This document shows positions 17,863 to 26,087 of a stretch of 64,000 nt of DNA, piece by piece. A model generated the notes under the pieces. That model saw only the letters and a program-made list of their open reading frames with translations, searched no databases and was not told the DNA's origin. The DNA is from Lacinutrix sp. Hel_I_90 (GTDB taxonomy: Bacteria > Bacteroidota > Bacteroidia > Flavobacteriales > Flavobacteriaceae), in NCBI RefSeq assembly GCF_000934685.1, contig NZ_JYNQ01000001.1, forward strand, positions 1,972,501 through 2,036,500, in the 5' to 3' direction. Numbering within the stretch: position 1 is the first letter of the stretch; the number at the start of each line of letters is the position of its first letter. A program made the translations under genes and the position numbers.

Positions 17863-18495
17863 CTAGGGGTTTTTATCTGTTTTAGGAAATGCTTTTTTAT
17901 TGAATAAAATCAAAATTACAAAACCAATACTTATAGCGATATCTGCAATATTAAACACGGGTTCAAAAAACATAAAATACCTACCCCCAAAATAAGGCAT
18001 CCATTCTGGTAGATTGCCTTCCCATATTGGCATATATAACATATCTACTACATTGCCAAAAAAAACACGTTCATAGCCGCCTTCTTTTGGTAAAAACTGT
18101 GCGACTTGTCCATAACTATCATTAAAAGAAATACCATAGAAAACCGAATCTATAATATTACCTAAAGCTCCGGCAAAAATAAAAACTAAAGCGACAACCA
18201 AAACTTGAGATTGTTGTCTTTTTACAGCGTTAAATAACCAATACCCAATACCAAAAATAGCGACTATTCTAAAGAGTGTTAAACTCAGTTTTGCTGTTTT
18301 ATCACTTATAAAGGGAATAATGTCGCTCAACTTAGTACCCCAAGCCATACCATCATTTTCTACAAAATAAATTTTGAACCAACTAAAAACGGTAAGAGAC
18401 TCCTGTAATTGAAAATGTGTCTTTACATAAATTTTACTCAACTGGTCAAGAAGTAAAATAACAATAATTAAAATTGAGGCTTTCTTTAAGGACAT
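17863..18495 (-). CDS. lspA: Lipoprotein signal peptidase (signal peptidase II)
   Basis: Inner-membrane aspartyl protease that cleaves prolipoproteins after lipid attachment. It has 210 residues, longer than E. coli LspA (164) as is usual in Bacteroidota. Four membrane segments are visible. The conserved Asn region ENDGMAWG is near residue 46. The two catalytic Asp residues are in GNIIDSVFYG near 108 and FNIADIAISIG near 183. A -7 box lies 15 bases before the ATG. The gene is convergent with the receiver gene. Confidence 0.96.
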   Translation of the reverse strand: MSLKKASILIIVILLLDQLSKIYVKTHFQLQESLTVFSWFKIYFVENDGMAWGTKLSDIIPFISDKTAKLSLTLFRIVAIFGIGYWLFNAVKRQQSQVLVVALVFIFAGALGNIIDSVFYGISFNDSYGQVAQFLPKEGGYERVFFGNVVDMLYMPIWEGNLPEWMPYFGGRYFMFFEPVFNIADIAISIGFVILILFNKKAFPKTDKNP

Positions 18496-18510
18496 AAATT
18501 AAATTTGAAA

Positions 18511-18518
18511 CAAAAATA
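18511..18518 (-). promoter_or_regulatory. -7 promoter box of lspA
   Basis: Reads TATTTTTG on the minus strand, a full TAnnTTTG match, 15 bases before the lspA ATG and just after the stop of the preceding gene. No -33 TTG is seen. Confidence 0.5.
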
Positions 18519-18521
18519 GAA

Positions 18522-19145
18522 TTAATTTTTAGTTTTAGTTACGCTAATATTTCCGTTTATTGTATTTAGTTTAATATATTGTGTTCCAATAACTAAGGGT
18601 TCCTTTTCAATGATCCCAGTTTTTGAATTGGCTTCCACTACCGCATAATTTGATTCTATTTTAATGTTTCCATTAACAGAATTGATTATTGCATCTCCAG
18701 TAAAATCTTTAACAGTTGTGTTTCCTTGAGCAAATTCTAATGAAAGCTTTTTATATTTCCCTGTTATTTCTGCCGATGCTATAGCGCTTTTAGCATACAC
18801 CGTTAAGTTTTCAGGAAGCACTAAAACCAGTTCAACAGAGACTACTTTATGCGCACTTAACTTATCATTCTTCATTTTAAAAAAAGGCTGAAAAGCACTT
18901 GAAATATATAAGGTATCATTTTTAGTTTCTGCTGAAACTATAATCGCATTAGCATATTCTCCCTCTATTTTTGATTGTAATTGAATGTCATCATTTTGAG
19001 TGGTACTTATTTTAATTTTAAAAATAGAATCGTCACTAACCACTATTGTTTTAATAGCCGCATTTTTAATGATTTTCTCTATACTTTTTTGCGCATGACA
19101 GGTGAGCGAAAGACTAAATAATACTATGAAGAGAATTTTATTCAT
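18522..19145 (-). CDS. Secreted protein with DUF4097-like beta repeats
   Basis: Exported protein of about 207 residues, function unknown. The ATG at 19145 gives a clean signal peptide, MNKILFIVLFSLSLTCHAQ; a TTG two codons upstream is less likely. The mature part repeats short beta strands (IKISTTQNDDIQLQSKIEGEY, INSVNGNIKIES, LNTINGNISVTK), the pattern of DUF4097 or putative auto-transporter adhesin head domains, which form beta helices. It starts just downstream of the terminator of the ileS operon and has no clear promoter box of its own. Confidence 0.75.
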   Translation of the reverse strand: MNKILFIVLFSLSLTCHAQKSIEKIIKNAAIKTIVVSDDSIFKIKISTTQNDDIQLQSKIEGEYANAIIVSAETKNDTLYISSAFQPFFKMKNDKLSAHKVVSVELVLVLPENLTVYAKSAIASAEITGKYKKLSLEFAQGNTTVKDFTGDAIINSVNGNIKIESNYAVVEANSKTGIIEKEPLVIGTQYIKLNTINGNISVTKTKN

Positions 19146-19149
19146 TAAC

Positions 19150-19182
19150 AAAAAAACGCCTCAATTTTCATTGAAGCGTTTA
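19150..19182 (-). terminator. Rho-independent terminator after the ileS-DksA-like operon
   Basis: AAACGCCTCAAT and ATTGAAGCGTTT arms (one wobble) with a 4-base loop, then a T-run on the minus strand. It lies 24 bases beyond the stop of the DksA-like gene and just before the next gene's ATG. Confidence 0.82.
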
Positions 19183-19206
19183 TAATTTTATATGCTTTAC
19201 GCACTA

Positions 19207-19587
19207 TTACTGCATGTTTTTAGCCTCAATACTTAATGTAGCATGAGGGACTAATTCTAAACGCTTAGCATTGATTAATTTACCAGTAACACGGCAAACA
19301 CCATAGGTTTTATTCTCAATTCTAATTAATGCGTTTTTTAAGTCACGAATGAATTTTTCTTGTCTAATCGCTAATTGTGAATTAGACTCTTTACTCATTA
19401 CGGCACTACCTTCGTCAAATGCTTTAAACTGTGGCGAAGTATCATCTGTACCGTTGTCATGATCGTTCATGTACGCGCTTCTTATTAGCTCTAAATCATG
19501 GTTAGCGCTTTCTATTTTTCCTAAAATTAAGACTTTGAATTCAGCTAATTCCTTATCTGAATATCTTACTGTATTTTCTACTGCCAT
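19207..19587 (-). CDS. TraR/DksA-family protein with degenerate zinc finger
   Basis: Small regulator-like protein of 126 residues in the DksA/TraR family, which binds the secondary channel of RNA polymerase. Residues 5-85 form the long coiled-coil part. The C-terminal part, YGVCRVTGKLINAKRLELVPHATLSIEAK, aligns with the DksA zinc finger (CxxC...CxxC), but only the first Cys remains; the others are Thr, Ser and Ala. It starts 4 bases after the ileS stop and shares its message. This lineage form is often mis-named a DnaK-related protein. Confidence 0.88.
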   Translation of the reverse strand: MAVENTVRYSDKELAEFKVLILGKIESANHDLELIRSAYMNDHDNGTDDTSPQFKAFDEGSAVMSKESNSQLAIRQEKFIRDLKNALIRIENKTYGVCRVTGKLINAKRLELVPHATLSIEAKNMQ

Positions 19588-19591
19588 ACTA

Positions 19592-22500
19592 TCAATTTTT
19601 TTTAATAAACAACCTGGTATTTATAGTGTCAAACGCAATTTCTATACCGTTATTTATTTGGTCCATAATTTCAAGACTATCTGTTAAGGTTTCGGCCTTG
19701 ATGTACTCTAAATTTGTTTTTACAGCTTGCGTAATTTCAGCGTCTTTTTGCAGTTGCACCACAATTCTGTCTGTTACTTCAAATCCTGAATCTTTACGCA
19801 AATTTTGAATACGGTTCACGAGCTCACGAGCAATCCCTTCTTCACGTAATGCTTCTGAAATAGTAACATCTAATGCAACGGTAATAGACCCTTCATTTGC
19901 GACAAGCCACCCTGGGATGTCTTGGGATGTAATCTCAACATCATCACGATGTAATTTAATAATTTTTCCGTTACAATCAACATTTATACTTCCCTTTTGT
20001 TCAACTATTTTAATGTCTTCCGGACCAAAGGACTGTATTGCATTCGCAATCAACTTCATATCTTTCCCAAACCGTGGTCCTAATGTTTTAAAGTTAGGTT
20101 TTATCTGCTTTACTAAAATATCTGATGCGTCTTCAAGCAACTCAATTTCCTTGATATTAACTTCACTTTTTATCAAATCGCCTACTGCATTAATCTCTTC
20201 TTTAAGTTGAACAGAATCCACAGGAATCATAATTTTCTGTAAAGGTTGTCTTACTTTTATCTTTTCTTTAGCTCTTAACGATAACACTAATGAAGCTATT
20301 GTCTGCGCACTTTCCATTTTGCGTTCCAAAGACTTATCAATAAAATCCGCATTGAATTTTGGAAACTCTGCCAAATGTACACTTTCAAATTGTTCTGTTT
20401 GTGTCGTTTTTGTTAAGTCTAGGTACAGTTTATCCATAAAGAAAGGAGCTATTGGGGCGCCTAACTTTGCTATGGTAAGCATGCAGGTATATAATGTTTG
20501 GTAGGCTGAAATTTTATCTTGCTGGTAATCGCCCTTCCAAAAACGTCTTCTACTTAAACGCACATACCAGTTACTTAAATAATCTTGTGTAAAATCTGAA
20601 ATAGCACGAGCCGCTTTGGTAGGTTCGTATTCTGCATAATAGGCATCTACTTTTTGAATCAGGGTATGTAGTTCAGACAAAACCCAACGGTCTATCTCTG
20701 GTCTTTCATTTAACGGAATATCTGGTTCTGCATAACTGAATTTATCTAAATTAGTATACAGACTAAAAAAGGAATACGTATTATACAAGGTTCCAAAAAA
20801 CTTACGTTTCACTTCTTCAATACCTTCTAAATCAAATTTTAAATTATCCCACGGATTTGCATTGGCAATCATATACCAGCGTGTCGCGTCTGCTCCATAA
20901 GTATCTAAGGTCTCAAAGGGGTCTGTAGCATTCCCAAGACGCTTAGACATTTTCTGTCCGTTTTTATCTAAAACCAAGCCATTAGAGACTACATTTTTAT
21001 AGGCAACAGAATCGAAAACCATAGTAGCAATAGCATGCATGGTATAAAACCAACCTCTAGTTTGATCTACTCCTTCGGCTATAAAATCAGCCGGAAAGGC
21101 TTTATTCTCATCTATTTTTTCTTTGTTTTCAAAAGGATAGTGCCATTGTGCATAAGGCATAGAACCAGAATCAAACCATACATCAATTAAATCACTTTCA
21201 CGGCGCATAGGTTGGCCGCTTGGCGATACTAATACAATTTCATCTACAATATTCTTATGTAAATCTATTTTTGCATAGTTATCTTCAGTATTATTTCCAA
21301 CTTCAAAATCTGCAAAAATGTCTTCTTTTAAAACGCCTGCCGAAACGGCTTTTGCCATTTCATTTTTTAGTTCTTCAACAGAACCAATACAGATTTCCTC
21401 TTTACCATCTTCGGTTCTCCAAATGGGTAACGGTATGCCCCAATAACGCGAACGCGATAAATTCCAGTCGTTTGCATTGGCTAACCAATTTCCAAAACGT
21501 CCCGTTCCTGTTGATTTTGGTTTCCAGTTAATGGTGTCATTAAGCGCAACCATTTTTTCTTTAACATCTGTGACTTTAATAAACCAAGAGTCTAATGGAT
21601 AGTATAGAATGGGCTTGTCTGTTCGCCAGCAATGTGGGTAGCTGTGCTTATACTTTTCAACTTTAAAAGCGCGATTTTCCTCTTTTAATTTAATAGCCAG
21701 GGCAACATCCATTGAACGCTCTGGCGCTTCTCCGTCCTTATAATATTCATTTTTAACATACTTTCCACCAAATTCTTTCATTTCTGGTCTAAAGCGGCCT
21801 TGCAAGTCTACTAATGGTACCAAGTTTCCATTATCATCCTTCACCAACAGTGGTGGGATTTCAGGTGTGGCTTGTTTAGCGACTAAGGCATCGTCTGCTC
21901 CAAATGTTGGCGCGGTGTGAACGATACCTGTACCGTCCTCAGTTGTTACGAAATCTCCTGCAATGACTCTAAAGGCATTTTCTGGATTGTCATTTGGTAA
22001 GGCGTATGGTAATAACTGCTCGTATTTTATTCCTACTAAGTCTTTCCCTTTAAATTCTTTAACGATGTAGAATGGAATTTTCTTATCACCTTCTTTGTAC
22101 TCTAATAATTCTGGTTTCGTTTCAACGTTATGAAATTTAGCATCAAATTGTTTATTGACCAATGCTTTTGCTAAAATCACATTGATTGGTTTGAACGTGT
22201 ATTGATTATAAGTTTCAACGAGTATATAATCAATTTTGGGACCAACGGTTAATGCCGTATTACTAGGCAAGGTCCAAGGTGTTGTTGTCCATGCTGTAAA
22301 ATAGATATCCCCTTCGTTTTGCAGAAAATCTGGCAGTGTTTCGTCTAAAGCTTTAAACTGAGCAACGATAGTCGTATCGGTTACATCTTGATAGGCTCCT
22401 GGCTGATTAACCTCATGCGAGCTTAATCCAGTGCCTGCTTTTGGTGAATACGGCTGAATCGTATAGCCCTTATACATTAAGTTTTTAGTATAAATCTCTT

Positions 22501-22996
22501 TTAACAACCACCACACAGTTTCCATGTATTTGGGCTCGTAGGTAATGTAAGGATCGTCCATATCTACCCAATAGCCCATTTTTTGAGTCAGGTCATTCCA
22601 AACATCGGTGTAACGCATAACTGCTTTACGACAGGCTGCATTGTAATCTTCTACTGAAATAGTTTTGCCAATATCTTCTTTGGTAATGCCTAATTCTTTC
22701 TCCACTCCTAATTCTATAGGCAAACCGTGTGTATCCCAACCGGCCTTGCGCTTAACCTGAAAACCTTTCATTGTTTTGTAACGTGGGAAAATATCTTTGA
22801 TAGCACGTGCTAAAACGTGATGCACACCAGGCAAGCCGTTGGCGCTTGGTGGCCCCTCAAAAAACACGTACGGTTCAGCGTTTTCACGCGTAGTCACACT
22901 CTTTTCGAAGATGTTATTCGCCTCCCAATACGCTAGTATTTCTTCTGCAACGTTTGGTAAGTTAAGTCCTTTGTATTCAGGGAATCCTGCGCTCAT
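19592..22996 (-). CDS. ileS: Isoleucyl-tRNA synthetase
   Basis: Charges tRNA-Ile in the cytoplasm. At 1134 residues it belongs to the long IleRS type with a large C-terminal extension. The HIGH-type motif is in GPPSANGLPGVHHVLARAIK at about 49-68. The editing domain follows, with TAWTTTPWTLPSNTAL near 233. The class I KMSKS loop is KMSKRLGNATDPFE near 680. The anticodon-binding and C-terminal domains fill the rest. It is co-transcribed with the DksA-like gene 4 bases downstream. A near-match -7 box TAATTTCG lies about 25 bases before the ATG. Confidence 0.97.
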   Translation of the reverse strand: MSAGFPEYKGLNLPNVAEEILAYWEANNIFEKSVTTRENAEPYVFFEGPPSANGLPGVHHVLARAIKDIFPRYKTMKGFQVKRKAGWDTHGLPIELGVEKELGITKEDIGKTISVEDYNAACRKAVMRYTDVWNDLTQKMGYWVDMDDPYITYEPKYMETVWWLLKEIYTKNLMYKGYTIQPYSPKAGTGLSSHEVNQPGAYQDVTDTTIVAQFKALDETLPDFLQNEGDIYFTAWTTTPWTLPSNTALTVGPKIDYILVETYNQYTFKPINVILAKALVNKQFDAKFHNVETKPELLEYKEGDKKIPFYIVKEFKGKDLVGIKYEQLLPYALPNDNPENAFRVIAGDFVTTEDGTGIVHTAPTFGADDALVAKQATPEIPPLLVKDDNGNLVPLVDLQGRFRPEMKEFGGKYVKNEYYKDGEAPERSMDVALAIKLKEENRAFKVEKYKHSYPHCWRTDKPILYYPLDSWFIKVTDVKEKMVALNDTINWKPKSTGTGRFGNWLANANDWNLSRSRYWGIPLPIWRTEDGKEEICIGSVEELKNEMAKAVSAGVLKEDIFADFEVGNNTEDNYAKIDLHKNIVDEIVLVSPSGQPMRRESDLIDVWFDSGSMPYAQWHYPFENKEKIDENKAFPADFIAEGVDQTRGWFYTMHAIATMVFDSVAYKNVVSNGLVLDKNGQKMSKRLGNATDPFETLDTYGADATRWYMIANANPWDNLKFDLEGIEEVKRKFFGTLYNTYSFFSLYTNLDKFSYAEPDIPLNERPEIDRWVLSELHTLIQKVDAYYAEYEPTKAARAISDFTQDYLSNWYVRLSRRRFWKGDYQQDKISAYQTLYTCMLTIAKLGAPIAPFFMDKLYLDLTKTTQTEQFESVHLAEFPKFNADFIDKSLERKMESAQTIASLVLSLRAKEKIKVRQPLQKIMIPVDSVQLKEEINAVGDLIKSEVNIKEIELLEDASDILVKQIKPNFKTLGPRFGKDMKLIANAIQSFGPEDIKIVEQKGSINVDCNGKIIKLHRDDVEITSQDIPGWLVANEGSITVALDVTISEALREEGIARELVNRIQNLRKDSGFEVTDRIVVQLQKDAEITQAVKTNLEYIKAETLTDSLEIMDQINNGIEIAFDTINTRLFIKKN

Positions 22997-23371
22997 TTTA
23001 TGTGGTTTCGTTATCGAGTCGCGAAATTAAGAAATTTTGGGAAAAAAGAAGAGGTTATTGGTTGGAAAGTAAGAAGTGAAAAAAACCTATTTATGATTTC
23101 GAAATTTTTTATTTAAAAAAGAAACGCTGTTCGCAGTATAAAAATAATTGAAAAACAATTCTTTTTGTATGCTATTCTGGTAATAAAGAATTTTGGAATT
23201 TGTTATTTTTTTGATGTCTGAAAAGCAGATTTTGCTACCCTCTTTCAAATATAAAAATATACCCATGTTGAAAGACCGAAAAGACTTACCCCATAGTATT
23301 AATTTGAATTACAAAAGGGTCAACAAGTCTCAATGGTAATTTCAATTTTTGATGCTCTGGCACAAAAATTA
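22997..23371. other. 375-base gene-free region between radA and ileS
   Basis: AT-rich spacer with no credible gene or RNA. It contains a small hairpin AATTG-AAAAA-CAATT at 23146-23160 and a minus-strand TATATTTG at 23246-23253 that matches the -7 consensus but lies 250 bases from ileS. No clear terminator for radA is seen. No T-box or riboswitch structure is recognisable before ileS. Confidence 0.6.
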
Positions 23372-24730
23372 TTAAACTATAAATTCCACCAAATCCTCAA
23401 TCTTAGAAATCAATTGAATCTTTATTGCGGTGTTTTGAAGTGAAATTTTGTTGTATTTTGAAACGAATATGGTTGAGAACCCTAATTTTTCAGCTTCAAG
23501 AATACGTTGTTCTACACGCTGTACGGGTCTAATTTCTCCCGACAAACCAACCTCTGCCGCAAAACAATAATTGGATGGCAAGGCTTGATCTTCATTGGAG
23601 GATAAAATGGCTGCCACTACCGCTAAATCAATAGCTGGGTCATCAACCGTTATCCCGCCAGTAATATTTAAAAAAACGTCTTTTGCTCCCAAGCGAAAAC
23701 CAGCACGTTTTTCTAACACGGCTAACAACATATTTAACCGTTTAGCATTAAAACCTGTAGCGCTGCGTTGTGGCGTACCGTAAACAGCTGTACTCACTAA
23801 AGCTTGCACTTCTATCATTAACGGGCGCATGCCTTCTAAAGTGGCCGCGATAGCATTCCCGGAGAGTTCTTCGTCTTTTTTAGAAATTAGAATCTCACTG
23901 GGATTGCTAACTTCTCGTAATCCTGAGCCTTGCATTTCGTAAATGCCGAGCTCATGTGTTGAGCCAAATCTATTTTTTTGTGCGCGTAGAATTCGAAACA
24001 CATGATTACGGTCGCCTTCAAATTGTAAAACCGTGTCTACCATATGCTCCAGAATCTTTGGTCCGGCAATGCCCCCGTCTTTGGTAATATGACCAATTAG
24101 AATCACTGGCGTATTGGTTTCTTTCGCAAATTTTATAAGCTCTGCCGTACATTCTTTTACTTGAGAAATACTGCCACTAGATGATTCTATATAATCGCTG
24201 TGTAAAGTTTGAATAGAGTCTATTATAACAATGTCTGGCGCTAAGCCTTCAATTTGTTTAAAGATGTTTTGCGTTTTTGTTTCTGTAAGGATGTAACAAC
24301 TTTCGTTATTTGGGTTAATGCGTTCGGCACGCATCTTTATTTGTTTCTGGCTTTCTTCTCCAGAAACGTAAAGTGTTTTGTAGGGTAATTTTAATGAAAT
24401 TTGAAGCAACAACGTACTCTTGCCTATGCCTGGTTCTCCTCCTAAAAGGGTTAAAGAACCAGGAACAATTCCGCCTCCTAAAACACGATTAAACTCAGCA
24501 TCTAAAGTATCCAGGCGTGCTTCTTTAGACGCGTCAATTTCTTTTATTCTTAGCGCTTCAGACACCCGTTTTGAAGTGTTTGTTGGTGTTTTCCAATCGC
24601 TTTTTTCTGGTTTTTGAACCACTTCTTCAACAATCGTATTCCACTCTTTACAAGCGGTACATTGCCCTTGCCATTTTGCATATTGTGTCCCACAACTCTG
24701 ACAGAAAAAGGTCGTTTTTACTTTAGCCAT
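23372..24730 (-). CDS. radA: DNA repair protein RadA
   Basis: RecA-like ATPase and branch-migration helicase used in recombination repair. The 452-residue protein has the N-terminal zinc finger CQSCGTQYAKWQGQCTACKEW at 9-29, Walker A GGEPGIGKST near 92-101, Walker B IVIIDSIQ near 168, the RadA-specific KNRFGSTHELG near 255, and a C-terminal Lon-like domain with SATGFNAKRLNMLLAVLEKRAG near 325. All key residues are intact. It stands alone on the minus strand; two REP-like palindromes lie just upstream of it. Confidence 0.97.
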   Translation of the reverse strand: MAKVKTTFFCQSCGTQYAKWQGQCTACKEWNTIVEEVVQKPEKSDWKTPTNTSKRVSEALRIKEIDASKEARLDTLDAEFNRVLGGGIVPGSLTLLGGEPGIGKSTLLLQISLKLPYKTLYVSGEESQKQIKMRAERINPNNESCYILTETKTQNIFKQIEGLAPDIVIIDSIQTLHSDYIESSSGSISQVKECTAELIKFAKETNTPVILIGHITKDGGIAGPKILEHMVDTVLQFEGDRNHVFRILRAQKNRFGSTHELGIYEMQGSGLREVSNPSEILISKKDEELSGNAIAATLEGMRPLMIEVQALVSTAVYGTPQRSATGFNAKRLNMLLAVLEKRAGFRLGAKDVFLNITGGITVDDPAIDLAVVAAILSSNEDQALPSNYCFAAEVGLSGEIRPVQRVEQRILEAEKLGFSTIFVSKYNKISLQNTAIKIQLISKIEDLVEFIV

Positions 24731-24736
24731 GTTTAC

Positions 24737-24755
24737 TTTCCGCGAAAGCCGGAAA
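24737..24755. repeat. Short REP-like hairpin upstream of radA
   Basis: TTTCCG and CGGAAA arms around CGAAAGC. The core CGCGAAAGC is related to the ATTCCC-type palindrome at 7313-7332. It lies 7 bases before the radA ATG on the minus strand. Confidence 0.5.
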
Positions 24756-24791
24756 CTTCATTAATTAATTTTATTTTTTGTTTGATATAAA

Positions 24792-24818
24792 CCTACAAGA
24801 TTTCTAAAGCCTTGCAGG
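24792..24818. repeat. Palindrome of the CCT(A/G)CAAG family
   Basis: CCTACAAG and CTTGCAGG arms pair with one wobble around an 11-base loop. It resembles a degenerate copy of the larger palindrome at 45004-45036 and lies just past the stop of the esterase-fold gene. Confidence 0.5.
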
Positions 24819-24821
24819 AAA

Positions 24822-25967
24822 TTAATATCCAAAATCTGCTTTAATTTGATCAGATAATTTTAAAACATGATCTTTAGTAATCCCACCAGCTTCCTTTAAA
24901 ATATAGGCGGATTGATAAATTTTCATAGCCTTTTTAGCGTCTCCTGTTTCTTCATGAAAACGACCTAAATAATAGTTTCCTAATAAGGTTTCCGGATATT
25001 CTTTCCTAGCTAAATTGCCTAAAGGCTCAAAATATTCGTACTTTTCTTTCCTATTAATTGCCGCTTCAATGGCCTTAAAATCATTTATCAAAACAGGTTT
25101 GTCAAAACCATAAAAGGTTTTAATAGTTTGATATTTTTCTAAAAGATAGTCTACAGGCGAAGATTCTAATACTAATATCTTTTCAGCAAATTCTTTTTTA
25201 GATATTGGTTTATATACATTAAAGATATTTGCAAAGGCTTGAGGTATTGCAATAGTTGGCAATAAATAATGTGACGGACCTGTAAAATCATCAAAACTGC
25301 TATTTACATAATCGTTTTCTATTTCGTCAATCATTGTATTCAATGCTTTTGTTTCTTTTTGAATTGATTCAAAATCTTTATCAGAAGTGGCACTATAATA
25401 AAATGTTGGACTTTGAATTGTGTTCAGTTTTTTTGAAATTAAAGAAGTCATATCTTTAGCCAGATCTGGGCTTATAGCAATATATGCGTCAAACACAGGC
25501 TTGTCTTCTAACAAAAAATAATTGATGAAATTTGCACTTTCTCCATGACCTACTACTACTTTAAATTTCACTGTTCTATACGTTTGTTCAATAAATGGAA
25601 GTAACTCCAAACTAATAAACTCAAGAAAAGCAGCGCCAGTAGCTGTAGGCAATGAACTTGTTTCAGAATAAAGATTATCTGATTCACGTTTACCAACTTG
25701 ATTAACCCCTACAACAATAGCCTCTGGCATATCCTCCCAATAGGCTGTATAATCTGAATTTCCTGCAACGATTTCAAACATAAAGTCGCCATCTAATACC
25801 ACTATGACCGGGTAGCTTTTTTCACCGTTGCCATAGGTTCTTGGCAATTGAATTTTAAGATCTCTTGCCTCACCTAATTTATTGGAATTAAAACTTTGAT
25901 ATGAGGTTTGAGATGCTGCAAACTGAAAACAAAATAGTATAATTACTGTATGAATAAAACGTCTCAT
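24822..25967 (-). CDS. Secreted esterase-fold protein with TPR-like tail, nucleophile missing (paralogue 2)
   Basis: Exported protein of 381 residues in the putative esterase (IroE/Fes-like) alpha/beta-hydrolase family. The ATG at 25967 gives the signal peptide MRRFIHTVIILFCFQFAASQ; an upstream in-frame start at 25997 adds a non-signal leader and is rejected. SYPVIVVLDGDFMFEIV near 50 matches the oxyanion strand of the family. Where GxSxG is expected near 140 the protein has GHGESAN, with Gly in the nucleophile place. The expected His is kept in GPSHYLLP near 230. The last 80 residues look like tetratricopeptide helices (LLGNYYLGRFHEETGDAKKAMKIY). It is a tandem copy of the next gene. Confidence 0.82.
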   Translation of the reverse strand: MRRFIHTVIILFCFQFAASQTSYQSFNSNKLGEARDLKIQLPRTYGNGEKSYPVIVVLDGDFMFEIVAGNSDYTAYWEDMPEAIVVGVNQVGKRESDNLYSETSSLPTATGAAFLEFISLELLPFIEQTYRTVKFKVVVGHGESANFINYFLLEDKPVFDAYIAISPDLAKDMTSLISKKLNTIQSPTFYYSATSDKDFESIQKETKALNTMIDEIENDYVNSSFDDFTGPSHYLLPTIAIPQAFANIFNVYKPISKKEFAEKILVLESSPVDYLLEKYQTIKTFYGFDKPVLINDFKAIEAAINRKEKYEYFEPLGNLARKEYPETLLGNYYLGRFHEETGDAKKAMKIYQSAYILKEAGGITKDHVLKLSDQIKADFGY

Positions 25968-26087
25968 TAAGTAATGGGGTTTAACTAGTGTAGTCATTTT
26001 TTCGTTTTTTATTTTAACTCTTGTTTAAAAGCGCGTTACGGTTTATTCTATTATTAATACAACTGTTTTTCTTTATAGTAGGACTAC

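Noticed and set aside
21220-21531. Plus-strand frame of 103 codons inside ileS
   Set aside because: Antisense shadow of a well-conserved synthetase region; Leu/Gln-rich nonsense sequence.
23246-23253. TATATTTG as the ileS promoter
   Set aside because: A good -7 match, but it is 250 bases from the start and has no -33 partner; expected by chance in AT-rich DNA.
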